Positions 41,784 to 53,359 of a DNA stretch of 64,000 nucleotides are shown here, one piece after another (the stretch's first letter is position 1; each line of letters begins with the position of its first letter). Both the position numbers and the translations under genes were made by a program. Under the pieces are notes generated by a model. It searched no databases. It had not been told where the DNA came from and saw only the letters and a list, made by a program, of their open reading frames with translations. Origin of the DNA: an uncultured Lachnospiraceae bacterium (GTDB lineage: Bacteria; Bacillota; Clostridia; Lachnospirales; Anaerotignaceae); contig CALWRB010000054.1 of NCBI GenBank assembly GCA_944383855.1, positions 1 to 64,000 of the forward strand, read 5' to 3'.

Positions 41784-41859
41784 TGCAAGCCAAAAAAGGG
41801 AACGATGAAACAAAGAAATGTTTGAAATAGAAAAATGAGGATAGGAAAGGAGAATCTTT

Positions 41860-43053
41860 ATGCTTCGCAAAAAAACAGTGGATCAACTTCAGGTAAAAGG
41901 GAAAAAAGTTCTGGTACGTTGTGATTTTAATGTACCGCTCAAAGACGGCGTGATCACAGACGATAACCGCATCACGGCAGCACTGCCGACGATCCAAAAA
42001 CTGATCGATGAGGGCGCTAAGGTGATTCTTTGCTCTCATATGGGTAAACCGAAGGGAGAGGTAAAGCCGGAACTTTCTCTGGCGCCTGTGGCAAAACGCC
42101 TTTCCGAATTGTTGGGCAAAGAAGTGGTGTTTGCAAAAGATGATACCGTTGTGGGCGAGAATGCCAAAACAGCCGCAGACAACATGCAGGACGGCGATGT
42201 GATCTTATTGGAAAACACCCGTTTCCGCAAAGAAGAAACCAAAAATGAGGAAAACTTCAGCAAAGAACTGGCTTCTTTGGCAGAAATTTTTGTCAATGAC
42301 GCGTTTGGCACCAGCCATCGGGCACATTGCTCCACAGTGGGTGTTGCGGCATTTGTCAAAGAATCTGCAGTAGGGTATTTGATGCAAAAAGAACTTGAAT
42401 TTTTAGGCAATGCGGTGGAAAACCCTGTGCGTCCTTTCGTGGCGGTTCTGGGCGGCTCCAAGGTTTCCGATAAGATCAATGTGATCAATCGACTGTTAGA
42501 GAAGGTGGATACCCTGATTATCGGCGGCGGTATGGCATATACATTTGCCGTGGCACAAGGCGGTCATGTCGGAAATTCCCTGTTGGAAGAAGATAAAGTG
42601 GAATACGCAAAGGAAATGATCGCGAAGGCAAAAGAAAAAGGGGTGAAACTTCTTTTGCCAGTGGATACGGTGATTACACAGGAGTTTAAAAACGATTCCC
42701 CTGCCAAGACTGTGCCGACAGGCGAGATCCCTGACGGTTGGATGGGGCTGGACATCGGCGAAGCAACCAGAAAACTGTTTACGGAAGCACTGCAGGGTGC
42801 AAAAACCGTGATCTGGAACGGACCGATGGGTGTATTCGAATTTGAAAACTTCGCGGCAGGCACCAAAGCAGTTGCGGAAGCGATGGCAAATCTGGACGCA
42901 ACGACCATTATCGGCGGTGGCGATTCCGCAGCGGCGGTCAATCAGTTGGGATATGGCGCGCGTATGACGCATATCTCTACCGGCGGCGGCGCGTCTTTGG
43001 AATTTTTGGAAGGAAAAGAACTGCCCGGTGTTGCGGCAGTGCAAGATCTGTAA
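41860..43053 (+). CDS. pgk: Phosphoglycerate kinase
   Basis: Makes ATP from 1,3-bisphosphoglycerate in glycolysis. The 397-residue protein has [11 protein letters not shown] (about 21-31), SHMGKPKG and FGTSHRAH in the N-terminal substrate domain, and the nucleotide-binding GGGDSAAAV and [14 protein letters not shown] near the C-terminus. AAAGGAG (41846-41852 region) precedes the ATG. It lies 76 bases after cggR with no gap gene between, and 24 bases before tpiA. Confidence 0.97.
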   Translation: MLRKKTVDQLQVKGKKVLVRCDFNVPLKDGVITDDNRITAALPTIQKLIDEGAKVILCSHMGKPKGEVKPELSLAPVAKRLSELLGKEVVFAKDDTVVGENAKTAADNMQDGDVILLENTRFRKEETKNEENFSKELASLAEIFVNDAFGTSHRAHCSTVGVAAFVKESAVGYLMQKELEFLGNAVENPVRPFVAVLGGSKVSDKINVINRLLEKVDTLIIGGGMAYTFAVAQGGHVGNSLLEEDKVEYAKEMIAKAKEKGVKLLLPVDTVITQEFKNDSPAKTVPTGEIPDGWMGLDIGEATRKLFTEALQGAKTVIWNGPMGVFEFENFAAGTKAVAEAMANLDATTIIGGGDSAAAVNQLGYGARMTHISTGGGASLEFLEGKELPGVAAVQDL

Positions 43054-43077
43054 AAAGAGATAAAGCGAGGGAAAGCG

Positions 43078-43821
43078 ATGCGTAAAAAAATCATTGCAGG
43101 TAACTGGAAAATGAACCAAACCCCGATGCAGGCAAAACAGCTTTGCGATATGCTCTGCCCGCAGTTGGAGCATGCGGCGGCAGATGTCGTGTTTTGCGTA
43201 CCGTTTACGGATTTGCAGACGGTGTTAGATGCGGTGCAGGGAACAGATATTGCGGTCGGCGCACAAAATATGCATTTTGCAGATCAGGGTGCTTATACCG
43301 GTGAAATATCTGCGCCGATGTTAAAGGAAATGGGTGTTTCTTATGTGGTTTTGGGACACTCCGAACGCAGAGAATATTTCGCGGAAACAGACAGTGCGAT
43401 CAACCAAAAAGTCAAACAAGCATTGGCATATGGCTTGACACCGATCGTTTGCTGTGGGGAAACGCTGGAACAAAGAGAAGCGAATATCACGATCGAATGG
43501 GTACGGATGCAGCTGAAATTAGACCTTGCAGGGCTTAGTGAACAGCAGGCGAAAGGTGTTGTAATCGCGTACGAACCGATTTGGGCGATCGGTACCGGAA
43601 AAACAGCGACAAAAGAACAGGCGCAAGAGGTTTGTGCCGCGATCCGTACGGTTTTGGGCGAAATGTTCGGAAAAGAAACGGCAGAGCAGATACGTATTCA
43701 GTATGGCGGCAGCGTGAATGCGAAAAATGCCGCGGAATTGTTTGCGATGCCGGATATTGACGGCGGCTTGGTGGGCGGCGCCAGCCTAAAAGAAGAATTT
43801 GCGCAAATCGTTCGCAGCTGA
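43078..43821 (+). CDS. tpiA: Triose-phosphate isomerase
   Basis: Interconverts dihydroxyacetone phosphate and glyceraldehyde 3-phosphate. The 247-residue barrel has AGNWKMN (about 7-13), the catalytic histidine in VLGHSERR, the catalytic glutamate in [11 protein letters not shown] (about 163-173), and YGGSVNAKN for phosphate binding. GCGAGGG precedes the ATG. It lies between pgk and gpmI in the usual glycolytic order. Confidence 0.97.
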   Translation: MRKKIIAGNWKMNQTPMQAKQLCDMLCPQLEHAAADVVFCVPFTDLQTVLDAVQGTDIAVGAQNMHFADQGAYTGEISAPMLKEMGVSYVVLGHSERREYFAETDSAINQKVKQALAYGLTPIVCCGETLEQREANITIEWVRMQLKLDLAGLSEQQAKGVVIAYEPIWAIGTGKTATKEQAQEVCAAIRTVLGEMFGKETAEQIRIQYGGSVNAKNAAELFAMPDIDGGLVGGASLKEEFAQIVRS

Positions 43822-43877
43822 ATAAAAACGAGTCGATGCGGGCGAGGGGGATTTTTCCCCGAAGGAGGCAGAAGAAA

Positions 43878-46761
<2,884 letters not shown>

Positions 46762-46800
46762 TATTCCAATTTTGTACCGTAAAAAATAGAATACAATAGT

Positions 46801-46840
46801 AAAGAGGCGTATCCCTGTCGTGGGGATATGCCTCTTTTGT
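46801..46840. terminator. Bidirectional terminator between eno and the GntR gene
   Basis: GAGGCGTATCCC (46804-46815) pairs with GGGATATGCCTC (46823-46834), one G-U pair, flanked by AAA and TTTT so that both strands terminate. Confidence 0.85.
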
Positions 46841-47529
46841 TATAAGGTCTTAAAAATTTCTGCCATACCATCTTTTTCATTTCTGGAAAGCCAGTCAATG
46901 GTACTAAAAACGATTTGAAGATGCTGCTGAATCAAATCTGCGAGCGCCTTCTCATCACCGATACGCAGCAGCCGAAGCATTTCGCGGTGCTGTTCAAACG
47001 AAAGGCGGTGTTTATAGATCGGCATTTTGGAAATCGTGAACATGTAAAACATGGAGCCTACACCCCAGTTGCTTTCATATATTTTGGTTAACTGCGCATT
47101 GGAAGCTAAACTTACAAACAAAGTGTGGAATCTGTTTTCCAATTCTGCTGCGCGGGTATAATCCGTATCTCGAATCTCATCCAATGTTTCGCAAATTTTT
47201 TCCATCTCTTCTATGATTTCAGGACAAAAATCAGCGTTTGCAATCGCAAACTTTACGGCATAGAGTTCGATCATTTGACGAACCTCTGTGATTTCCCGCA
47301 GTTTCTGTGTGGAGAATTCAGCGACAATGACACCTCTTCTGGGAATTGCGACTGCCAGCCCCTGTGCAACCAATCGATTGACAGCTGCAACAACAGGTGT
47401 ACGGCTAATGCCTAAGGAATCTGAAATTTCCTGTGTGGATAATTTGGTTCCAGGTGGATAAGTCCCATTTTGAATGCGGCTTCGTATTTCACGAAGCGCA
47501 TACTCTACCAATGTTTCGGATTGACTCAT
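46840..47529 (-). CDS. GntR-family transcriptional regulator (FadR/FCD type)
   Basis: A 229-residue regulator. The N-terminal winged helix (about 5-70; NGTYPPGTKLSTQEISDSLG, then SRTPVVAAVNRL) is followed by an all-helical FCD effector domain (about 85-215; RQMIELYAVKFAI, ENRFHTLFV, EQHREML), which usually binds a carboxylic acid through a metal. AAAGAGG lies 6 bases before the ATG. It is divergent from the SDR and TRAP genes and probably controls them and itself; a small organic or sugar acid as ligand is inference. Confidence 0.9.
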   Translation of the reverse strand: MSQSETLVEYALREIRSRIQNGTYPPGTKLSTQEISDSLGISRTPVVAAVNRLVAQGLAVAIPRRGVIVAEFSTQKLREITEVRQMIELYAVKFAIANADFCPEIIEEMEKICETLDEIRDTDYTRAAELENRFHTLFVSLASNAQLTKIYESNWGVGSMFYMFTISKMPIYKHRLSFEQHREMLRLLRIGDEKALADLIQQHLQIVFSTIDWLSRNEKDGMAEIFKTL

Positions 47530-47586
47530 AGCATACCTCTTTTCATATTTGAAATGAAGAATCATTTTTGTTGTTTTAAAATAGAG

Positions 47587-47648
47587 TTGTTCGATATAGG
47601 AACAATTTTGTCTAATTCTATTATAAAGATGATAAAAGTATTTGTAAA
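47587..47648 (-). promoter_or_regulatory. Promoter and possible operator of the GntR gene
   Basis: On the minus strand, TTTACA (complement of 47643-47648), 17-base spacer, TATAAT (complement of 47620-47625). TTGTTC-N7-GAACAA (47587-47605) lies just after the expected start and could be an autorepression site. Confidence 0.65.
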
Positions 47649-47804
47649 CAATTTTTTGGACTTGATTGGAATTCAAATTATGCAATAAAGAGTAAAAAAA
47701 TAATTAAATTGAATGTAAATTTATCTATTTTTGCATTTTTAGAAAATCGAAATTACAAAAATTTACAAAATTCGAAAGGAATAGACTGGAAAAACTAAAA
47801 AACG

Positions 47805-47833
47805 TTGACAAAAGCGATAATGAATGCTAATTT
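47805..47833 (+). promoter_or_regulatory. Promoter of the SDR-TRAP operon
   Basis: TTGACA (47805-47810), 17-base spacer, TAATTT (47828-47833) with extended TGC before it. Confidence 0.75.
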
Positions 47834-47842
47834 ATAGATAAA

Positions 47843-47870
47843 GAATTCAATAAAGATATATTTTGAATTC
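47843..47870 (+). promoter_or_regulatory. Inverted repeat downstream of the SDR-TRAP promoter
   Basis: GAATTCAA (47843-47850) and TTGAATTC (47863-47870) are perfect inverted arms with 12 bases between, near +4 to +31. A repressor site for the divergent GntR protein is plausible. The rest of the 47530-47929 gap is AT-rich and shows no gene. Confidence 0.5.
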
Positions 47871-47929
47871 AAAAAATAAATTCCAATCACAGAAGAATTG
47901 GTGAAGGACAGAAGAAAAGGAGGAGTCTT

Positions 47930-48688
47930 ATGTTTGATTTAGGTGGAAAGGTTGCGATTGTAACAGGCAGTGGATCTGAAAGAGGAATCGGTCGCGCAAC
48001 GGCAGTAGCTTTGGCAGAGCAAGGCGCTACAGTGATTGTAACAGATATCAATGCAGAAGGAATTCAAAACACAGTGTCTATCATTCAAAATGCGGGTGGA
48101 AAAGCAAACGGAATTACGTTAGACGTCACCGATCAGGCATCGGTGGACTCTATGGTAAAAGAAGTGATGGATACATACGGTCATATCGACATTTTGGTAA
48201 ACAATGCCGGGATTTCACAGAGATTATCTGTGGCGGATATGAAAGTGGAAGATATGAAACGCCTGTTTGAAATCAATGTATTTGGTTTATTCCGCTGCAC
48301 AAAAGCGGTTTTAGATATTATGAAAGCACAAAAGAAGGGGCGAATTATCAATTTGTCTTCTGTAGCAGGCAAAAGAGGGGGCGGAGTATTTGGAGGTGCT
48401 CATTACTCCGCTACCAAAGCAGCAGTGTTAGGATTTTCCAAGAATTTGGCGAGGGAGGTGTCAAGAGACGGTATCACCGTCAACTGCGTAGCGCCGGGAT
48501 TGACCAATACGGATATTTGGGCGTCTTTGACAGAGGATGTGACAACGGCATTGATTAAAGACATTCCTGTCGGAAGACCCGGTGAAACCAGAGAAATTGC
48601 TGCTGCAATTGCATTTTTGGCTTCTGATGAGGCGGCTTACATTACAGGAGAAGAAATTGATATTAACGGCGGCTCGCATATGGATTGA
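47930..48688 (+). CDS. SDR-family NAD(P)-dependent oxidoreductase
   Basis: A 252-residue classical short-chain dehydrogenase. The cofactor motif is TGSGSERGIGRATA (about 12-25), NNAGIS follows at about 88-93, and the catalytic residues are the serine in NLSSVAG and Y-x3-K in HYSATKAAVLG. Asp at the end of beta-2 (VTDINAEG) favours NAD over NADP. GGAGG precedes the ATG. It lies first in an operon with a TRAP transporter, so it probably oxidises the imported hydroxy- or sugar acid; substrate unknown. Confidence 0.92.
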   Translation: MFDLGGKVAIVTGSGSERGIGRATAVALAEQGATVIVTDINAEGIQNTVSIIQNAGGKANGITLDVTDQASVDSMVKEVMDTYGHIDILVNNAGISQRLSVADMKVEDMKRLFEINVFGLFRCTKAVLDIMKAQKKGRIINLSSVAGKRGGGVFGGAHYSATKAAVLGFSKNLAREVSRDGITVNCVAPGLTNTDIWASLTEDVTTALIKDIPVGRPGETREIAAAIAFLASDEAAYITGEEIDINGGSHMD

Positions 48689-48724
48689 TGCAGGAAAGAG
48701 TTTAGTTGTAAAAGGAGGATATGT

Positions 48725-49735
48725 ATGAAAAAGAAACTTTTGGCTTTAGGTATGGCAGCTGTGATGGCAACGGCAATGGCTGGCTGTAGCGGATCTTCCT
48801 CAGAAAATGGAGGCGACTCTGTAGAGCTGACTATGACATGTGTTGGTACGGACCAGGGAATTGACTATATTACCAGTGTGGAGTTTGCAGATGTGGTTGC
48901 GGAAAAGAGTGGCGGCACAATTCAGATTAAAGTTTACGGCTCTGACCAGTTGGCAGGCGGCTCTACCAATAAGGCTTTGGAAATGTTGGCAACCGGTCAG
49001 GTAGATATCGGTGTTTATTCTAACAGCGTTTTGTCAAACATTTGTGCAAATATCGGTGTTACATCGCTGCCTTGGATTTTTACCAGTTATGATGATGTCA
49101 ACGAGAAGATGCAGGGCGCTGCCGGAGATTACTGCAAGACAGAGCTGGACGCAGTGGGCATTACATGGATTGACTATACACACAACGCTTTAAGACAGAT
49201 TTCCAACAGCAAGCATACAGTCCGTACACCGGAAGATGTCAAAGGGCTGAAAATCCGTATCCCCGGCGGTAATGTATTCATGGATACATGGAAAGCACTT
49301 GGAGCAGACCCTATCGCTATGGCATGGAGTGAAGTATTTACCGCTTTGCAGCAGGGTACCATTGACGGACAGGAAAATGGTGTAAAAACATCTCAGTCCA
49401 ATAGTATTCAGGAAGTAAATAAATTCTTTACCGTTTGGAACTATGCGTATGATCCGTACCCGATCCTGTTTAATAAAGAATGTTGGGAAGGCTTGACGGA
49501 AGAACAAAGAAATATTATCACAGAAGCGGCAAATGAAGTTTGCGCATGGAGCAGAGAATGGGTAGAAACAGAAGAAGAGGAACTGCTGACTTCCTTTGAA
49601 GAAGCAGGTGTAGAAGTAACCAGACTGACAGAAGATGAAATGGCGGCATTCCGTGAGGTGGTACAGCCTGTCATCGATAGTTACAAAGAAGTTTTCGGAG
49701 AAGAAGCTTACACCGCATTCGGAATTGAGTTTTAA
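48725..49735 (+). CDS. TRAP transporter solute-binding lipoprotein, DctP family
   Basis: A 336-residue extracytoplasmic binding protein. The lipoprotein signal (about 1-20) ends in the lipobox AMAGC, as usual for Gram-positive TRAP binding proteins. The mature part has the DctP fold, with LKIRIPGGNVFMDTWKALGA and GTIDGQENGV; the arginine in the former normally contacts the ligand carboxylate. AAAGGAGG precedes the ATG. A terminator-like hairpin follows, which would raise its level over the permeases. Confidence 0.93.
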   Translation: MKKKLLALGMAAVMATAMAGCSGSSSENGGDSVELTMTCVGTDQGIDYITSVEFADVVAEKSGGTIQIKVYGSDQLAGGSTNKALEMLATGQVDIGVYSNSVLSNICANIGVTSLPWIFTSYDDVNEKMQGAAGDYCKTELDAVGITWIDYTHNALRQISNSKHTVRTPEDVKGLKIRIPGGNVFMDTWKALGADPIAMAWSEVFTALQQGTIDGQENGVKTSQSNSIQEVNKFFTVWNYAYDPYPILFNKECWEGLTEEQRNIITEAANEVCAWSREWVETEEEELLTSFEEAGVEVTRLTEDEMAAFREVVQPVIDSYKEVFGEEAYTAFGIEF

Positions 49736-49775
49736 AAAGCATTGGGCTCTGCTCTAAGAGCGGAGCCTGCTTTTT
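49734..49775 (+). terminator. Intra-operon hairpin between TRAP binding protein and permease
   Basis: AAAAAGC and GCTTTTT flank GGCTCTGCTC pairing with GAGCGGAGCC (one G-U). A strong stem with a U-tract, so most transcripts may stop here. Confidence 0.8.
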
Positions 49776-49806
49776 CAAACATTACGAAAGAGAGGAAGTG
49801 GCGAAA

Positions 49807-50295
49807 TTGAAGAAATTTTTCAATAATATAGAAGAATGTGTAGGCGCCGTGTTGCTTGCGGTGATGACATTGATTACTGTAACAAACGTATTTTGCAGAT
49901 ATGTACTGCATGCATCGATTTCTGCGTCAGAAGAAATTACTACGCTGCTGTTTGTGCTTTTATCCCTCTTGGGTTCTGCGGTAGCCGTAAAAAGAAAGGC
50001 ACATCTTGGTTTGACGATTTTAACGGATCGCCTTTCCCCGAAAGCGCAGAAATACATTACGGTATTTGGCTATTTATGCGGCGTATTGTTCTGTGCGATT
50101 TTAGTTTACGAAGGTATTTTTATGGTAAAAAATGAATACGACTATAAAGTTTTGACTATCAGTATGAACTGGCCGGAATGGATTTTCGGTATGTTTGTAC
50201 CGATTGGCGGAACATTTATCGGTATTCGTTTTATACAAATGATTTATAAAGAATTGAAAGGAACAAAAGAATTGAGCGGAAAGGACGGTGAGTAA
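49807..50295 (+). CDS. TRAP transporter small permease, DctQ family
   Basis: A small integral membrane subunit with four predicted transmembrane helices (about 10-30, 45-62, 85-105, 125-145). NVFCRYVLHASISASEEI and VKRKAHLGLTILTDRL are typical of DctQ proteins. I used TTG at 49807, 11 bases after GAGAGG (49790-49795); GTG at 49798 is in frame but only 2 bases from that site, so the start is uncertain. It couples the binding protein to the large permease. Confidence 0.85.
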   Translation: MKKFFNNIEECVGAVLLAVMTLITVTNVFCRYVLHASISASEEITTLLFVLLSLLGSAVAVKRKAHLGLTILTDRLSPKAQKYITVFGYLCGVLFCAILVYEGIFMVKNEYDYKVLTISMNWPEWIFGMFVPIGGTFIGIRFIQMIYKELKGTKELSGKDGE

Positions 50296-50297
50296 GT

Positions 50298-51578
50298 ATG
50301 TCGGCTTTGGCTTTGATCATTACATTTGTGATACTGTTGATTTTGAATGTACCGATCGCCATTGGTCTTGGCGTTTCCAGCATTGCGGCGTTGCTTGTAA
50401 GCGATCTGGGATTCTCTATGATTCCTTCCAATGTATATGCGGCAACCAGCAAATTTGCGCTTTTGGCAGTGCCGTACTTTATTTTAGCAGGTAATATTAT
50501 GGAAAAAACCGGGATCTCCGCGAAATTGATCCGGTTTGCACAGAGCTTGGTCGGACATAAAAGATGTGGTCTGGCTCTGGTGTGTATCATTGTTTCCTGC
50601 TTCTTTGCCGCAATTTCAGGTTCCGGCCCGGCAACAGTAGCAGCCCTTGGTTTGGTTATTATTCCGGCGATGGTGGAACATGGATACAGAAGAAATTTTT
50701 CCTGCTCGCTGATGGCAACATCAGGCGCGATCGGTATTATTATTCCTCCCTCTATTGTATTTGTTATTTTCGGCTGTATCTCCGGTGTATCTATTGGTAA
50801 ACTCTTTATCGGTGGTATTATTCCCGGCTTGGTTGTAGGTATCAGTTTGGCGATCGCCTCTTTGATTGCCACCAGAAAAGATGCCTTAATCAAATTGCCA
50901 AAAGCAACAGGCAAACAGAGATGGGATGCGTTTAAAGATGCATTTTGGGGACTTTTGATGCCTGTGATTATCCTGGGCGGAATTTACGGTGGTATTTTCA
51001 CACCGACAGAATCTGCAGCGGTATCTGCAATTTATGGTTTGATCGTTGGCTTATTTATTTATCGTTCTATCCGCATCAGAGATTTATATCGCATTTTGGT
51101 AGATTCTCTTTCTCAAACTGCGGTAGTTATGTTTATCATGGCAACAGCGTGCCTGTTCTCTTGGGTAATGACAGTAGAAGGTATTGCAACGCAGGCAGGT
51201 GAAATTCTGACAGCGCTTTCCGGCGGAAGTCAGATTAAATTCCTGTTGATTCTGAATATTTTGCTGCTGTTGGCTGGATGTGTTTTGGATGGTTCTTCTG
51301 CGCTTTATATCTTCGCGCCGATTTTTGTGCCGGTTGGTCTGCAGCTTGGCATAGATCCCGTACATCTGGGTGTTGTTGCTACCGTAAACCTTGCGATTGG
51401 TTTGGTTACACCGCCGGTTGGGGTAAATTTGTATGTAGCTTGTGGTATCGGTGGTATTTCGATCAAAGAAATGGTAAAAGGCATGGCGCCGTTTTTGATT
51501 GCTTCTTTTGTTGCGCTTTTGCTGATTACTTATATCGAACCGTTGTCAACCTTCTTGCCGAACTTTATGGCAAGTTGA
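50298..51578 (+). CDS. TRAP transporter large permease, DctM family
   Basis: A 426-residue permease with about twelve transmembrane helices that drives uptake by the sodium or proton gradient. SGSGPATVAALGLVIIPAMV (about 110-129), IGIIIPPSIVFVIFG and LVTPPVGVNLYVACGI are DctM signatures. It starts 2 bases after the small permease stop and ends the operon before a terminator. Substrate is undefined; TRAP systems take up organic acids, sugar acids or similar anions. Confidence 0.94.
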   Translation: MSALALIITFVILLILNVPIAIGLGVSSIAALLVSDLGFSMIPSNVYAATSKFALLAVPYFILAGNIMEKTGISAKLIRFAQSLVGHKRCGLALVCIIVSCFFAAISGSGPATVAALGLVIIPAMVEHGYRRNFSCSLMATSGAIGIIIPPSIVFVIFGCISGVSIGKLFIGGIIPGLVVGISLAIASLIATRKDALIKLPKATGKQRWDAFKDAFWGLLMPVIILGGIYGGIFTPTESAAVSAIYGLIVGLFIYRSIRIRDLYRILVDSLSQTAVVMFIMATACLFSWVMTVEGIATQAGEILTALSGGSQIKFLLILNILLLLAGCVLDGSSALYIFAPIFVPVGLQLGIDPVHLGVVATVNLAIGLVTPPVGVNLYVACGIGGISIKEMVKGMAPFLIASFVALLLITYIEPLSTFLPNFMAS

Positions 51579-51624
51579 TCGGTCATAAAACTTTGTTACA
51601 ATATCTGTAATTTTCGGATTTTTT

Positions 51625-51670
51625 AAAAATCGACTGCCTTACCTCCCTTTATGGTAGTCGATTTTTTTTT
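51625..51670 (+). terminator. Terminator of the SDR-TRAP operon
   Basis: AATCGACTGCC (51628-51638) pairs with GGTAGTCGATT (51653-51663), one G-U pair, followed by a run of T. Confidence 0.88.
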
Positions 51671-51782
51671 AAAAAATATGGTTTGCATATGTTATTTCGC
51701 ATTGGTCACATTATATAAAGAAACAAAACTTTTTTGTTTCAAACAGCAGTTTGTTTATTTTTTGATGCGGGAGTTGGAAAAC

Positions 51783-53066
51783 ATGACGCAGAAAGGAAAA
51801 CGCTGTTTTGCCGCAGTTTTTGCGGCAGCGGCAGGTCTTTTTTTTGCGGGCGGCATTTGGCTTTGCGTTTCATGGCTGCTGCCAGATACGCTGACGCTGA
51901 CGGAAGGAGAAGCGCAGAGTATCCAACTGCGCCTTCCGGTCACGGCAAAAGTGGAGGAGGAAACGGCAGCGGTGTTAGAGATCACATCTCAGGCGGCGCT
52001 GCCTGTGGAGGCAACCTCTGTTTTTTCCTTTACCGCAGAGCCGGTCAGTGCAGGCACGGCGAAGGTGACGTTCTATCTTTTTGACAGTCTGCCTATAAAA
52101 ACGGTGGAAGCAAATGTGCTGCCGCAAAAGGAATTGGTTGCGGTGGGCAAGACTGTGGGGGTGACGATGGATACGGACGGCTTGCTCGTACTGGGTACGG
52201 GAAGTGTCATCACTTCCTCCGGACAGGCGGAGTATCCCTGTAAAGACGTGCTGCAGGCGGGGGATCTGCTGTTGGCGGCAAATGGCATTGCTTTGGAAAA
52301 CAAAGAGCAGCTGACAGAACTGATTGCAGACGGTCAAGGAAAAGAGATCACTTTTTCGGTGGATCGAAACGGAACGGAAAAAGAGATCTGTGTAACGCCT
52401 GTTTTCAGCGGTGCAGACCAGGGGTATAAAATCGGCGCGTGGATCCGTGACAGCATTCAAGGAATCGGTACCGTCACTTATTATGATCCGCAGACAAACG
52501 CCTTTGGCGCTTTGGGGCACGGCGTCTATGATGTGGACACAGGTGATCTGATGGTCATAAAAGGCGGCAGGCTGACTTCCTCTGTGGTCACGGAAGTCAA
52601 AAAAGGGGTCGCGGGAGAACCCGGAGAGTTGACAGGCAGCTTAGATTTAAGCACTACCCTTGGGAAGATTTCTTCCAATACAGAATGGGGGATCTATGGG
52701 GAAGGCGAGCAAAGCGAGCTGTTTGCGGGGGAAAGCTACCCTGTGGCGGCAGAAAGCCAGATCCATGAAGGTGAAGCGGAGATCATAAGCTGTGTGGACG
52801 GTGATGTGCCAAAGCATTATCAGATCATGATACAGGATGTCAATGTATACAGCAAAGATAAGAGCAAAGCTTTGCAAATTGAGATTACGGATGAAGCACT
52901 GTTGCAAAAAACAGGAGGTATTGTACAGGGAATGAGTGGCAGTCCGATTGTGCAGGATGGAAAAATCATCGGGGCACTAACACATGTATTGGTCAATGAC
53001 CCGACGCGCGGCTATGGGATCTCTATTCAGACAATGCTTGCAGTGCAGCAGCAAAATGCGGCATAA
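51783..53066 (+). CDS. spoIVB: SpoIVB sporulation serine peptidase
   Basis: Forespore-secreted protease that triggers pro-sigma-K processing. A single N-terminal transmembrane segment (about 7-28) is followed by a PDZ domain (about 140-225, QAGDLLLAANGIALENKEQL) and the SpoIVB peptidase domain, with histidine in ALGHGVYD and the serine in GMSGSPIVQ. At 427 residues it has the expected size. ATG 51783 lies 9 bases after GGGAG; earlier in-frame starts lie in AT-rich DNA. It precedes spo0A, as in B. subtilis and most Clostridia. Confidence 0.93.
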   Translation: MTQKGKRCFAAVFAAAAGLFFAGGIWLCVSWLLPDTLTLTEGEAQSIQLRLPVTAKVEEETAAVLEITSQAALPVEATSVFSFTAEPVSAGTAKVTFYLFDSLPIKTVEANVLPQKELVAVGKTVGVTMDTDGLLVLGTGSVITSSGQAEYPCKDVLQAGDLLLAANGIALENKEQLTELIADGQGKEITFSVDRNGTEKEICVTPVFSGADQGYKIGAWIRDSIQGIGTVTYYDPQTNAFGALGHGVYDVDTGDLMVIKGGRLTSSVVTEVKKGVAGEPGELTGSLDLSTTLGKISSNTEWGIYGEGEQSELFAGESYPVAAESQIHEGEAEIISCVDGDVPKHYQIMIQDVNVYSKDKSKALQIEITDEALLQKTGGIVQGMSGSPIVQDGKIIGALTHVLVNDPTRGYGISIQTMLAVQQQNAA

Positions 53067-53071
53067 GCCGT

Positions 53072-53120
53072 GATGCCTTTTTTCGGCGAAGTGCGGAGCC
53101 TTCTGTCGGAAAAGGCATCG
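53072..53120 (+). other. Long hairpin between spoIVB and spo0A
   Basis: Arms 53072-53087 and 53105-53119 pair over GATGCCTTTT/AAAAGGCATC and CGGC/GTCG (one G-U) with a small bulge. No U-tract follows. Confidence 0.5.
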
Positions 53121-53264
53121 TTACATCGGGAAAGAAGAATGTTTGGCAGCAAAAGGTATGAATGACAGCCAGAGAGGAACGAACGGGAAGAAATTTGAAA
53201 AAAATGTAATTCGGGGGCGAAAGGCTGTCGTTCATGCCAAAGTATGGAAATAAATGGGTGTTTT

Positions 53265-53273
53265 GCATATAAT
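53265..53273 (+). promoter_or_regulatory. Possible spo0A promoter -10
   Basis: TATAAT (53268-53273) lies about 80 bases upstream of the ATG, with only a weak -35 (TGGAAA, 53245-53250) at 17 bases. Sigma-H or Spo0A sites could not be confirmed. Confidence 0.4.
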
Positions 53274-53359
53274 ATAGACAAACGAAACGAAACCATAAAA
53301 GATGTCGTAATTGGTCTTTTTTTGTCCGAAAAAATGGATCAGTAAATGGGGGAGTCTGT

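Noticed and set aside
47587-47605. TTGTTC-N7-GAACAA as a second LexA box
   Set aside because: The half-sites are in the opposite order (GTTC before GAAC) and the spacing is wrong; a GntR site is more likely.
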